DNA of 64,000 bases from Ardenticatenaceae bacterium (GCA_020634435.1 JACKBS010000009.1:310001-374000); one strand, 5' to 3'; counted from the stretch's first letter, positions 35,230 to 44,426 are shown. Made by a program: numbers and translations. The notes: generated from the letters alone by a model not told the origin.

Positions 35230-35940
35230 ATGACCGAACTTTTGTACACAACCGATGCGTATGTCCAGAATTTTGCGGCGGTGGTAACGGCCGTTACCGA
35301 AGACAATGGCGTGATCCTGGATCGGACCGCGTTTTACCCTGGTGGCGGCGGCCAACCCAACGATGAGGGCACGCTCACGGCAGGCGACCAAACCTGGACC
35401 GTGACGAAGGTGAAGAAAGTTGGCGGCGAGGTCGTTCATTTTGTGGAGGGTGAGCCACTTGCAGTGGGGACGGCCGTAACGGGCCAACTCGATTGGGATC
35501 GCCGCTACAAATTGATGCGCACCCACACGGCGATGCACATTTTATGCGGTGTCGTTTTTCGCGATTACGGTGCCTCGGTGACAGGGGGCAACATGGACCC
35601 GCTCAAGGGGCGCATGGATTTTGAATTTGAGACGATGCGGCAGGAGCTGGTGGCGGAGATTGAAACGGCCGTAAACGTCGAAGTGGAAGCTGCCCGCGAA
35701 ACCCGTGTGCAAATTTTGCCGCGCGAAGAAGCGTTCCAGATTCCCGACCTAATCCGCACCAAGATTAGTTTGTTGCCCGAAGGCATCTCCGAAGTGCGCA
35801 CTGTTGAGTTGGTGGGGCTAGATTTGCAGGCAGACGGCGGTACGCACGTGGCCAATACAAAGGAAGTCGGCCGTATGCGTATCACCGATTACAAGAGCAA
35901 AGGCAAAATCAACAAGCGCATCTACGTGGAGTTGGATTAA
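35230..35940 (+). CDS. Alanyl-tRNA editing protein (AlaX-type)
   Basis: 236 aa free-standing homologue of the AlaRS editing domain, which deacylates mischarged Ser/Gly-tRNA(Ala). AFYPGGGGQPNDEG and the zinc-binding HTAMHIL (HxxxH) are present; the second zinc half reads DGGTH where CxxxH (CGGTH) is common, so one ligand is Asp. ATG at 35230 with GGAGG 7 nt upstream; the in-frame extension to 35152 runs back through the T-box terminator and is not real. T-box control fits a gene tied to tRNA charging. Possible co-transcription with the following unknown gene and the IleRS-like gene. Confidence 0.9.
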   Translation: MTELLYTTDAYVQNFAAVVTAVTEDNGVILDRTAFYPGGGGQPNDEGTLTAGDQTWTVTKVKKVGGEVVHFVEGEPLAVGTAVTGQLDWDRRYKLMRTHTAMHILCGVVFRDYGASVTGGNMDPLKGRMDFEFETMRQELVAEIETAVNVEVEAARETRVQILPREEAFQIPDLIRTKISLLPEGISEVRTVELVGLDLQADGGTHVANTKEVGRMRITDYKSKGKINKRIYVELD

Positions 35941-35944
35941 AAAT

Positions 35945-36024
35945 AACCGCGGAGACGCAGAGGGCGCAGAGATTGGTGAAAAAAGAGAAAACTCAGCGTT
36001 CTCCGCGCCTCCGCGGTGAAATTG
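35945..36024. repeat. Word-type hairpin (ccgcggagacgcagag words)
   Basis: Left arm accgcggagacgcagagg and right arm ctccgcgcctccgcggt flanking an A-rich centre, just after alaX. Same architecture as the other word hairpins. Confidence 0.7.
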
Positions 36025-36031
36025 GTTTGTT

Positions 36032-36724
36032 ATGAGATTTATCGTTAAGGAGCAGGATTACGAGAAGCCGATTGGTGCCGGGCTGATGCGCTACGAGCTG
36101 GACGGCGTGCCGACGGGAGCCGTGGAGCATTGGCGGCTGACCCAGGCGACTGAGGGGTACGAGGTGCTGCGCGTGGATTTGGATGCGCGTGAGGCGGAGT
36201 CGGGGCATTCGTACCTGTACCATCTAGTGCGGCGGGCAGACGGTGCGCCGGAGCGGTTGGCGTACCGTTTTTGGGGCAGCGGACTACAAATTGAAGGCAC
36301 GTTGCTCTTTTCAGAGACGAATATTACGGGGACGCGGGCGGTAAACGGCCGTACCACCCACGAAGACCTCGATATCGAACCGGGTACCCTGTTTTGGTTT
36401 CCTTCGGCGATTGGCCTGGGGTTGGCGTTGAAAGCGAAAAAGGTGACGGGGAATACGGCCGTTACCCTCAACGGCAAAATCGGTGGTGACGAGACGCTGG
36501 CGATGCAGCAAGTGTCGGCGGATGTCTATTTTTTGATTACCGACACCAAACCGATGGAAATTGCGGGTAAAATGTTGGAAACCGTGCCCACCATGGTGCG
36601 CTGGAACGACAACCAACGCATCGTCACCCGCGACCAAAACTATTGGCCTGTCGCTATGCACCGGTTCGACTTTGCCGATACCAAACAGCTTTCGGCAACA
36701 GAAACGCGATACATTTGGTACTAA
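36032..36724 (+). CDS. Hypothetical protein between alaX and the synthetase gene
   Basis: 230 aa, beta-rich, no transmembrane segment and no motif I recognise. A stretch like RFWGSGLQIEGTLLFSETNITGTRAVNGRTT suggests a beta-barrel or lipocalin-like fold, but this is only an impression. The ATG at 36032 has a short AAATTGG/TTATG context and no strong ribosome site. Orientation and position suggest it may belong to the T-box-controlled unit. Confidence 0.6.
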   Translation: MRFIVKEQDYEKPIGAGLMRYELDGVPTGAVEHWRLTQATEGYEVLRVDLDAREAESGHSYLYHLVRRADGAPERLAYRFWGSGLQIEGTLLFSETNITGTRAVNGRTTHEDLDIEPGTLFWFPSAIGLGLALKAKKVTGNTAVTLNGKIGGDETLAMQQVSADVYFLITDTKPMEIAGKMLETVPTMVRWNDNQRIVTRDQNYWPVAMHRFDFADTKQLSATETRYIWY

Positions 36725-36833
36725 AAATCATGAAAGATCTGATGAATACATTTTTCCGAATACGAATATCTAAACGAATTACTGGCCCCGACACGGCCGT
36801 TTCTAATCTCATAGGTTAGCAAGTCGTCGTCGG

Positions 36834-36877
36834 GAATTACCCAATTACTCAATTACCAAATTACAAACCTACGCAAC
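36834..36877. repeat. Word repeats before the synthetase gene
   Basis: Tandem attaccca / attactcaatt words, then aacacggaatacgaaatacggag words up to the Shine-Dalgarno of the next gene. One-sided copy of the word-hairpin material; the GGAG of the start is part of it. Confidence 0.5.
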
Positions 36878-36905
36878 ACGGAATACGAAATACGGAGTAA
36901 ACGCT

Positions 36906-39900
36906 ATGTCTTTCAAAGACGTTTCCAACAAAGTGGACTTTGTGGAACAAGAACAAGAAATCCTGAAATTTTGGCAAGAAACCGATGCCTTTAACGAGCT
37001 GCGCCGCCTGCGGGCGACTAGTGGCAAGCGGTTCAGCTTTATCGACGGCCCCATCACCGCCAACAACCCGATGGGCGTCCACCACGCCTGGGGCCGCACC
37101 TACAAAGATTTGTACCAGCGCTACCAGGCCATGCAGGGCAAAAACCTGCGCTGGCAAAATGGGTTCGATTGCCAGGGCTTGTGGGTCGAGGTCGAGGTCG
37201 AAAAAGAACTCGGCTTCAAAACCAAGCGCGACATCGAAGAGTTTGGTCTGGAAAACTTTGTCAAGCTGTGCAAGGCGCGGGTGCTGAATTATGCGGCCGT
37301 GCAAACCGAGCAATCCATGCGCTTGGGTTACTGGATGGATTGGAACAGCCCGGACGAACTGCGTCGCCTCAGCGCCATGATGAAGGAAGACGCCCAGCAG
37401 GAAGTGACCATCCAAGGCCCGAAAGGCCCGATCACCGGTACGGTGGAGCAGGTCGTGGGCATGTTGGGGCTGGTAGATGTGGGCGGTTCCTACTTCACCT
37501 TCAGCAACGAAAACAACTACATGATCTGGAAGTTCCTCAAGACCTGCCGCGACAACGGTTGGCTCTACAAAGGGCGTGACGTGATGCCCTGGTGTGCCCG
37601 CTGCGGCACCGGCATCAGCCAGCACGAAATCGTCACCGATGGCTACTTTGAAGTGACCCACGACTCCGTGTTTGTGAAGTTCCCTATCGTCGCCAAACCC
37701 CAAGGGTCTTCGGAGACCCTTGGGGTTTCTGAGCAAGAAGCGCTGCTGGTCTGGACGACCACGCCCTGGACGCTCACCAGCAACGTGGCTGCGGCTGTTG
37801 GCCCCGAACTCACCTACGTCAAAGTGCAGCACGAAGATGGCTGGACCTACTATCTCGCTGAGGAAGCGATCAAAAACAGCCTCATCGGCAAGTACGAAGT
37901 GGTGGGCAAAATGAAGGGTGAAGATTTGCTTGGCTGGACTTACCGCGGCCCGTTTGATGAGTTGCCTGCGGCCCAGAAAGCGTTCGCGGAAGCCAACTAC
38001 ACCCATCGCGTTATCCCCTGGAAAGAGGTCGGAGCGGATGAAGGTACCGGCATCGTGCACATCGCGCCGGGCTGTGGTGCGGAAGACTTCCAGCTCAGCA
38101 AGGAAAACGATCTGCCCATCATCGCGCCGCTGAACGAAAACGGCGTCTACATCGACGGGTTTGATTGGCTGACCGGGCAACATTCGCAAGAGGTGGCCGA
38201 GTCCATCTTTGAAAATCTGCGCGAAAAAGATGTGTATTATCGCAAGCAGCGGTACGCGCACCGCTACCCGCACTGCTGGCGCTGCGGCACGGAGCTGGTC
38301 TATCGGCTGGTGGATGAATGGTTCATCAGCATGGGCGAGCTGTACGATAAGCCGCGCGAAGAGGTGACGGAGGCAGAGAAGCAGGCCAGCCTACGCTACC
38401 AGATCATGGATCGCGTGGACAAAATCAACTGGTATCCCGGCTTTGGCTACGACCGGGAGATGGATTGGCTGCGCAACATGCACGACTGGATGATCTCCAA
38501 GAAGCGGTACTGGGGTTTGGCGTTGCCCATCTGGGAATGCGCCGACTGCGGCCATTTCACCGTCGTGGGTGATGAGCAAGAGTTGGAAGAGCGTGCCGTC
38601 GAAGGTTGGGAGACTTTTGAGGGGCACACACCGCATCGGCCGTTTATCGACGCGGTGAAGATCGTCTGCCCGGAATGTGGTGGCAAGGTGAGCCGCATCA
38701 AGGATGTGGGCAATCCGTGGCTGGATGCGGGCATCGTGGCGTTTAGTACGCTGGGCTATCGCCATCATCCCGACTATTGGGGAAAATGGTATCCGGCTGA
38801 CTGGATCAGCGAATCGTTCCCCGGCCAGTTCCGCAACTGGTTCTACAGCCTGCTGGCGCAAAGCACCGTGCTGGGTGACGAGCCGCCGTTCCTGAACCTG
38901 TTTGGCTACTCCACGCTGCTGGCCGAAGACGGCCGTGAGATGCACAAATCGTGGGGCAATTCCATCGAGTTCAACGAAGCTGCCGATAAGATGGGTGCGG
39001 ACACGATGCGCTGGCTGTACGCCAGCTGCAAGCCGGAGCAGAATTTACGCTTTGGTTTCCATGTGGGTGATGAGACGCGCCGCCGCTTCCTCATCCCGCT
39101 GTGGAACGTGTATTCGTTCCTGGTGTCGTATGCCAATCTGGACGGCTGGACGCCGTCGGTGCAGGACTTTTTAGACAGCACGCCGTCGCCCACCGAGGCG
39201 CATGCCCAGCTGGATGCGTGGATCAAGGAGCGGGTGGATGAAACGGCCGTTTCCGTCCGCGCCTCTCTAGACAAATACGATGCCGAAAAAGCGACGCAAG
39301 CACTGGAAGCGCTGCTGGACGACCTGAGCAACTGGTACGTGCGCCGCAGCCGCCGCCGCTTCTGGAAGAGCGAAGCCGACGCCGACAAAAACGCCGCGTA
39401 CCGCACGCTGTATCAGGTCATGGTCAAATTCATCCGGCTGCTGGCCCCGTTCATCCCCTTTACCACAGAGGTGATGTACCAAAATCTGGTGCGCAGCGTG
39501 GATGCCAACGCACCTCTTAGCGTGCACCACACACTTTACCCGGACGCCGATGCTGCTTCGCTGGATCGCCGGCTGCTGGACAAGATGGGTCTGGCGATCA
39601 CCGCTGCCAGTCTCGGCCGTTCGGCACGCAGTTCGGAAGATATCAAGCTGCGCCAGCCGCTGGCCAAGGCGCGGATCAACGTGGGCAGCCAGCAGGCGCA
39701 GGACGACCTGCAAGAGCTGGCCGACGTGCTGGCTGAAGAGATCAACGTCAAGGAAATCGAGGTGGTCTCAGAGGTGGGCGCGTTGGTGAACTATGTGCTC
39801 ATGCCCAACAATCGCGTGCTGGGGCCGAAGTTTGGCAAGGATTTCCCCAAGGTGCGGCAGGCGCTGATGGCGCTCGATCCGGCCGAGGCGGCGCGCACTT

Positions 39901-40322
39901 TGCAGGCGGGCGAAGCGCTCACCATCGAAGTGGCGGGTGAAACGGTCAGCCTGGGTGATGAGGATGTGTTGGTGCAGACGGAATCACGCGGTGGAACGGC
40001 CGTTGCCTCCGACAAAGGCGTGACGGTGGCAGTAGATACCGAACTGACGCCCGCGCTGGTGCAAGAAGGGTACGCCCGCGACGTGGTGCGCCAGGTCAAC
40101 AACATGCGCAAAGATGCCGGTCTGGAAATCTCCGACCGCATCGAGTTGAGCTACCAGGGTGCTGCTGGCGACGTTGCTGCTGCGCTGACCAACTTTGCCG
40201 ACTTCGTGCAGCAGGAAACGCTCACCGTCAACCTGCAATCTGGCCCAATGCCTGACGCGTTGTACACACAAACCGTCTCCATCGGTGATCAGGATGTGAC
40301 CTTGCAGCTGCGCAAGATATAA
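36906..40322 (+). CDS. ileS: Isoleucyl-tRNA synthetase-like class I synthetase
   Basis: 1138 aa. The HIGH-equivalent is PMGVHHAWGR (residues 55-64). The KMSKS-equivalent reads EMHKSWGN at 678-685, departing from KMSKS at two positions. Editing-domain WTTTPWTL is present, as are several Cys pairs (WCARCGT, CWRCGT, CADCGH, CPECGG) that may bind zinc. The C-terminal half carries the anticodon-binding helices. Residues around 264-275 (KPQGSSETLGVSE) are encoded by a perfect palindrome (37695-37728) and look inserted. ATG at 36906 with GGAG 8-9 nt upstream. It could be a second or divergent IleRS; the altered signature deserves a check. Long antisense ORFs here are shadows. Confidence 0.88.
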   Translation: MSFKDVSNKVDFVEQEQEILKFWQETDAFNELRRLRATSGKRFSFIDGPITANNPMGVHHAWGRTYKDLYQRYQAMQGKNLRWQNGFDCQGLWVEVEVEKELGFKTKRDIEEFGLENFVKLCKARVLNYAAVQTEQSMRLGYWMDWNSPDELRRLSAMMKEDAQQEVTIQGPKGPITGTVEQVVGMLGLVDVGGSYFTFSNENNYMIWKFLKTCRDNGWLYKGRDVMPWCARCGTGISQHEIVTDGYFEVTHDSVFVKFPIVAKPQGSSETLGVSEQEALLVWTTTPWTLTSNVAAAVGPELTYVKVQHEDGWTYYLAEEAIKNSLIGKYEVVGKMKGEDLLGWTYRGPFDELPAAQKAFAEANYTHRVIPWKEVGADEGTGIVHIAPGCGAEDFQLSKENDLPIIAPLNENGVYIDGFDWLTGQHSQEVAESIFENLREKDVYYRKQRYAHRYPHCWRCGTELVYRLVDEWFISMGELYDKPREEVTEAEKQASLRYQIMDRVDKINWYPGFGYDREMDWLRNMHDWMISKKRYWGLALPIWECADCGHFTVVGDEQELEERAVEGWETFEGHTPHRPFIDAVKIVCPECGGKVSRIKDVGNPWLDAGIVAFSTLGYRHHPDYWGKWYPADWISESFPGQFRNWFYSLLAQSTVLGDEPPFLNLFGYSTLLAEDGREMHKSWGNSIEFNEAADKMGADTMRWLYASCKPEQNLRFGFHVGDETRRRFLIPLWNVYSFLVSYANLDGWTPSVQDFLDSTPSPTEAHAQLDAWIKERVDETAVSVRASLDKYDAEKATQALEALLDDLSNWYVRRSRRRFWKSEADADKNAAYRTLYQVMVKFIRLLAPFIPFTTEVMYQNLVRSVDANAPLSVHHTLYPDADAASLDRRLLDKMGLAITAASLGRSARSSEDIKLRQPLAKARINVGSQQAQDDLQELADVLAEEINVKEIEVVSEVGALVNYVLMPNNRVLGPKFGKDFPKVRQALMALDPAEAARTLQAGEALTIEVAGETVSLGDEDVLVQTESRGGTAVASDKGVTVAVDTELTPALVQEGYARDVVRQVNNMRKDAGLEISDRIELSYQGAAGDVAAALTNFADFVQQETLTVNLQSGPMPDALYTQTVSIGDQDVTLQLRKI
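37695..37728. repeat. Perfect palindrome inserted in the ileS coding region
   Basis: 15-bp perfect stem (aaaccccaagggtct / agacccttggggttt) with a tcgg tetraloop, translated in frame as part of KPQGSSETLGVSE between the conserved VKFPI and LLVWTTTPWTL segments of the editing domain. Confidence 0.9.
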
Positions 40323-40329
40323 ATCATAA

Positions 40330-40368
40330 ACCACTTAGGACGACTTGGCGGGTCGTCCTAAGTGGGTT
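40330..40368 (+). terminator. Terminator candidate after ileS
   Basis: Long stem accacttaggacga / tcgtcctaagtgggt with a short cttggcggg loop, 8 bp past the ileS stop; the T tract is poor, so it may be an interspersed palindrome that also terminates. Confidence 0.65.
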
Positions 40369-40512
40369 AGGTTAATTAACCAACACGCATGATGGCCAAA
40401 TTGCTTCATAAGGTGAATGGGTCACGTTGCCCAAGACATTTCTAAACGTATCAACTATAGACCCGGTGACAAATCCAGGTCCTCATCCAATAACTAGTCC
40501 ATAAACTGGCAC

Positions 40513-40557
40513 CATATTAATGAGCTGGTCAAGCGTAGCTTGCAGCTCATTAATATG
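40513..40557. repeat. 15-bp inverted repeat with structured loop
   Basis: Perfect arms catattaatgagctg (40513-40527) and cagctcattaatatg (40543-40557) around a loop containing aagc-gta-gctt. It abuts the 3' end of the Nudix pseudogene. The remaining part of the 40369-40512 space shows nothing recognisable. Confidence 0.75.
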
Positions 40558-40875
40558 CCAGTAGACGATAGACTTCCAGGTACACTTTTGGCCCTAATTC
40601 CTCTTCCAGTTCCCTTAGGGCGGTTTAGCTGTCCTCGATGCGACCACCGGGCAAGGCCCATTGTCCGGCATGTTTTCAGGCGCAGTGAGCGGCGGGTGAT
40701 GAGAACGGCAGCTTCCTCCTTACAACCGTCGTTTACTGGAATGCCTTACACAGTTGGTTGGTGCGCCATGTGAACGATGGTGATAGCCACTGCCGCTGCT
40801 CGCTTGCCCTCTTGTAATTTGCCAGATTGAAAAGGAAACTGCTGCAGATTTGCGATGATGGTGTGGCGCAGTGCC
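40556..40875 (-). pseudogene. Nudix hydrolase remnant (CoA-pyrophosphatase-like)
   Basis: Reading the minus strand in two frames gives ANLQQFPFQSGKL, KRAAAVAITIVH, a stop, EEAAVLITRRSLRLK, a frameshift, then AGQWALPGGRIEDS, a stop codon where Glu/Gly is expected, and TALRELEEELG-KVYLEVYRLL. This is the Nudix box with its flanks, broken by two stops and one frameshift. The order and spacing match NudL-type CoA diphosphatases. No intact frame exists, so it is a decayed gene. Confidence 0.8.
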
Positions 40876-40909
40876 TCATTGCCTCATTGCATTGGAAGTG
40901 ACTCATTGG

Positions 40910-42094
40910 CTAGTTTGATGGGATAAAAAGCTGGCTGACTTTGCGCACTTTTTCCACGACGAGGGGCATAGCTTGGATGACATGCTCGATATCTGCCAGG
41001 GTGTTTTGGCTTCCGACGGTAAAGCGCAGACCCCCTTTGGTCCAGGCGGGGTCCAGGCCAATCGTTTCCAAAATAGCAGATGGCTTGGGATCGCCAGTTT
41101 TGCAGGCGGAGCCGCTGCTGGCGCTGATGCCGGCCATGTCCAAATGCATCAGCAGGTCGTTGCCGCTGAGGTTTTTGAGGGCAAAGCTGGCGTGATGCGG
41201 CAGCCGCTCGGTGGGGTGTCCGGTGAGGATGATGTCATCGGCGGGCACGGCGGCCAAAACGCCCGCGATGAGCTGATCGCGGAGGCTGGTGTAGTGGGTT
41301 ACGTGCGCCTCCAGATTGTCTTGTGCCAGCTTAAACGCTTCGGCCGCGCCGACGGCAAAAGCGACGTTAACCGTGCCGGAGCGACGGCCGTCTTCCTGTC
41401 CGCCCCCTGTTAACGCTGAAACCAGTTCAACGCCGTCCCGCACGTACAAAATCCCAACGCCCTTGGGGCCGTAAAATTTGTGCGGGGCCATGCTCAGCAG
41501 ATCGATGGGCATGGTGGCCATGTCCCAGCGGGTGGTGGCAGCCGCCTGCACGGCATCTGTGTGGAACAGGATGCCGTGCTCACGAGCCAGTGCGCCAATC
41601 TCTTGAATGGGCTGCATTGTGCCAATTTCGTTGTTGGCGGCCATGATAGAAATGAGCGCGGTATCGGGCCGGATGGCGGCAGCGACGTCTTCTACAGAAA
41701 CACGGCCGTATTCATCCGCGCCCAAAATCGTCAGATCAAAGTTAAAATGATCGCGCAGCTGAACGGCAGTTTCAATCACGGCCTCATGTTCAATGGCGCT
41801 GGTGATCAGGTGGTTGCCGGTGCCGTTCTTGCGTGCCGCCCACATCACGCCACGAATCGCCAGGTTGTCGCTTTCCGAGCCACAGCCGGTGAACACGATT
41901 TCTTTGGCTTTGGCGTTCATCAGTTGCGCGATGGTGAGCCGCGCTTCATCGAGGGCAAATCCAGCGGAACGGCCGTGGGCGTGCGACGATGACGGATTGC
42001 CGTAATGTTCCGTCCAGAAGGGCATCATTTGTTCAATAACTTGGGGATTAACTGGCGTCGAGGCGCCATGATCGAGGTAGATATGTGTTGACAT
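40910..42094 (-). CDS. Cysteine desulfurase (NifS/IscS class V aminotransferase)
   Basis: 394 aa PLP enzyme that delivers sulfur from cysteine for Fe-S clusters or tRNA thiolation. N-terminal YLDHGASTPV, the PLP Lys in SMAPHKFYGPKG, and the persulfide Cys in SSGSACKTGDPKPS are all present. ATG at 42094 has no recognisable Shine-Dalgarno; a word hairpin lies directly upstream. No iscU or mnmA is adjacent. Confidence 0.95.
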   Translation of the reverse strand: MSTHIYLDHGASTPVNPQVIEQMMPFWTEHYGNPSSSHAHGRSAGFALDEARLTIAQLMNAKAKEIVFTGCGSESDNLAIRGVMWAARKNGTGNHLITSAIEHEAVIETAVQLRDHFNFDLTILGADEYGRVSVEDVAAAIRPDTALISIMAANNEIGTMQPIQEIGALAREHGILFHTDAVQAAATTRWDMATMPIDLLSMAPHKFYGPKGVGILYVRDGVELVSALTGGGQEDGRRSGTVNVAFAVGAAEAFKLAQDNLEAHVTHYTSLRDQLIAGVLAAVPADDIILTGHPTERLPHHASFALKNLSGNDLLMHLDMAGISASSGSACKTGDPKPSAILETIGLDPAWTKGGLRFTVGSQNTLADIEHVIQAMPLVVEKVRKVSQLFIPSN

Positions 42095-42095
42095 A

Positions 42096-42146
42096 ATTAA
42101 GTAATCTGGTAATTGGGCAATCACGCAATTACTTAATTACCCAATA
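42096..42146. repeat. Word-type hairpin (aattaagtaat words)
   Basis: Arms ttaagtaatctggtaattgggcaat and the opposing attacttaattacccaat between two minus-strand genes. Confidence 0.7.
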
Positions 42147-44234
42147 CTATGTTTCGGCGATGGGGAGTTTGACTGTAAACGTGGTGCCCTTGCCCGCCGT
42201 GCTTTTCACTTGAATGGTGCCATTATAGTTTTCGACGGCGACTTTGACCATGTAGAGGCCCAGACCCGTACCCGCAATACCCCGCTCAACGGCCGTTTGC
42301 GCCCGGAAAAAACGGCCGAACAAATTCGGCAGTGCCTGTTTGGGAATGCCAATGCCGTCGTCCTTTACCTGAACCACAATATGACCATTTTCGGAGGAGG
42401 CTTCAACCCGCACCGTGCCAGAGAGGGTGAACTTCAAGGCGTTATCGATCAGGTTTTTGAAGATGAGGTGGTAGGTGTCCTGGTTGCCCAACACGGGCTC
42501 CAGGTTAGGGGCAATGCGCTGGCGGAAGGTAAGCCCTTTTTCGGTAGCTCGGTCAGCCAGCGGAGGCAAAATTTCGTCAAATAGGTCGTTTAGGCGGATT
42601 TGATCATTGCTGCGCTGGAACTCGCTGGCTTCCATCTTCACCACTTCCAGCATCTGGCGCACCATTTTTTGCAGCCGGTCGCTTTCGCGTTCGATGACGC
42701 CCAGGAACCGGTCCGCCTTTTCTTTTTGCTGCGCTTTGCCTTCGCGCAGTAGGCGGGCGTACATGAGAATGGTGGCCAGCGGTGTGCGCAATTCATGGAT
42801 GATGCCGTGGAAGAAGTCGTCGCGCAGCCGCTCAACTTCGCGAATCTGGCTCAGGTCGCTAAAGACGAAGATGAGTTCGTTCACTTCGTCGTTGTCGTCA
42901 CGGATGGGGGCACCGCTGAGCAGCACCGGTACCGTGCCGCCGTCGCTTTGGCTCATCTCGGTGGCCAGCTGCGGGTACTCATCCTTGGCGGAAAGGATGC
43001 GCTGCATGAAGTCGTTCAGACTGCCTGCCGTGAGCCGGATCATGTCATTGGCTTTCTGGCCCAGCAGCGACGGTAAATCGCGATACAGCAAGCTGAGCAG
43101 CGATTCGTTGGCGTGGGTGATGAGGCCATCCGCGTCCACGGTCATCATGCCTTCAGACATGTTGGCGAAGATCGTTTCAATGCGGCGCTTTTCGGCGAGA
43201 ACGGCCGTATGCAAACTGGCATTTTCGATAGCGGCGGCTAATGGGCCACCAATGGCTTGCAGCAGGCGCAAATCATTTTCGTTAAAGTCGCCATTTTGCT
43301 TGTTAATCGCCTGCAAAATACCGATCACCCGGTCCTCGATTTGCAGAGGAATACAAATCATGTTGTGTGTTTGGAAGCCCGACTGTCGGTCCACCCGCGA
43401 ATAAAATCGCTTGTCTGAATAGACATCATTGATGATGACCGATTGGCGATTCTCGGAAACCCACCCGGCAATACCCTGACCTTTTTTCAGGCGGATGGTG
43501 GGCAAATCCCTGAACAGTTCGCCCAGCAGCATATCCACAAAAATGATGTCGCCAGAGGTTAGTTCGATCAGACCGACGGAAACAGAGCCAACGTTGAGCG
43601 TGCGGCGTACCGGTTCCATGAGCTGATGATAAATGTTTTGCAGGCTCAGGGTGGAGGTCAGCGCGTAGCTAATTTCCGATACCACGGCAAACTCGATGTC
43701 TTGCCGTCCGACCGTCTGGCGCAAATAGGCGCGATCCAGAGCTATGGTGACCTGGGTAACCAGGGCGCTCATATTTTCTGGCTGGGCCAGAGGCATTTGC
43801 TCATCGGGGTCTAGCAGGCAGATGATACCGGCTGGCGTTACGGGCGCATAGCGGCCCGGTGCGGGCAGCGGCACGCCCATGATGCGCTCATGGGGTAACT
43901 GCCACAGCTCACTGCGAATGAGTTCAGACGGGGGCCGGTTGAATTTTTCCAGGAGGGTGGGCTTGCCTGCCTCGATGAAGCTGTTGAAGGTGGCTTTTTC
44001 GGTGGTCCAGCGCGTTTGTTGCAAACGGCCGTCTTTGTCACACACCCACACGTCAAAATATTTCTTCTGCGGATCGCTCACGCCAACGACGGCCGTTGCC
44101 TGGCTAAAAACCGCTACTTCATTGGCGACCACGGCACAAACGCCGTGCGCGTCGAAGATATTTAGCAGCTCTTCGCCCAGCTTTTGCCACAAACTGTGTA
44201 TCTGGTTGGATTCGATGGAGATCAGATCGCTCAT
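42147..44234 (-). CDS. GAF-GAF-PAS sensor histidine kinase
   Basis: 695 aa, no transmembrane segment, so a cytoplasmic sensor. N-terminal GAF-like region (about 10-170), a second GAF (about 185-345; GQGIAGWVSENRQSVIINDVYSDKRFY is typical), PAS (about 355-470), HisKA with phospho-accepting His near 480 in FHGIIHELRTPLA, and a HATPase_c domain with DNALKF (N box), DDGIGIP (G1) and GTGLGLYMV (G2). No adjacent response regulator, so it is an orphan kinase. A good promoter lies at 44292-44320. Confidence 0.95.
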   Translation of the reverse strand: MSDLISIESNQIHSLWQKLGEELLNIFDAHGVCAVVANEVAVFSQATAVVGVSDPQKKYFDVWVCDKDGRLQQTRWTTEKATFNSFIEAGKPTLLEKFNRPPSELIRSELWQLPHERIMGVPLPAPGRYAPVTPAGIICLLDPDEQMPLAQPENMSALVTQVTIALDRAYLRQTVGRQDIEFAVVSEISYALTSTLSLQNIYHQLMEPVRRTLNVGSVSVGLIELTSGDIIFVDMLLGELFRDLPTIRLKKGQGIAGWVSENRQSVIINDVYSDKRFYSRVDRQSGFQTHNMICIPLQIEDRVIGILQAINKQNGDFNENDLRLLQAIGGPLAAAIENASLHTAVLAEKRRIETIFANMSEGMMTVDADGLITHANESLLSLLYRDLPSLLGQKANDMIRLTAGSLNDFMQRILSAKDEYPQLATEMSQSDGGTVPVLLSGAPIRDDNDEVNELIFVFSDLSQIREVERLRDDFFHGIIHELRTPLATILMYARLLREGKAQQKEKADRFLGVIERESDRLQKMVRQMLEVVKMEASEFQRSNDQIRLNDLFDEILPPLADRATEKGLTFRQRIAPNLEPVLGNQDTYHLIFKNLIDNALKFTLSGTVRVEASSENGHIVVQVKDDGIGIPKQALPNLFGRFFRAQTAVERGIAGTGLGLYMVKVAVENYNGTIQVKSTAGKGTTFTVKLPIAET

Positions 44235-44291
44235 AAGTGCTTATTCAAGAAGATCAGCATGTGATCAGCGCAGTCGTTCACTATCCTGAGA

Positions 44292-44320
44292 TTTATAACC
44301 GGGGCATCCGGTATTGACAA
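44292..44320 (-). promoter_or_regulatory. Promoter of the GAF-PAS histidine kinase
   Basis: Minus strand: -35 TTGTCA (44315-44320), 17-bp spacer, -10 TATAAA (44292-44297). Confidence 0.65.
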
Positions 44321-44396
44321 GAGGACATTCGGTATAAATTAATGACATTTGACATAGAGAATGCCGTGAATTGTGTTTGCCCGAACCAGACTGCTT

Positions 44397-44426
44397 TTGT
44401 ATAGTTTTCTCTAGTTCCTATACAAT
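44397..44426 (+). promoter_or_regulatory. Enolase promoter candidate
   Basis: -35-like TTGTAT (44397-44402) and -10 TACAAT (44421-44426) with an 18-bp spacer, about 70 bp before the eno ATG. Confidence 0.45.

Noticed and set aside
36861..38273. 470-aa antisense ORF across the ileS start
   Set aside because: Opposite conserved synthetase motifs; His/Val/Ala-rich composition typical of a shadow frame.
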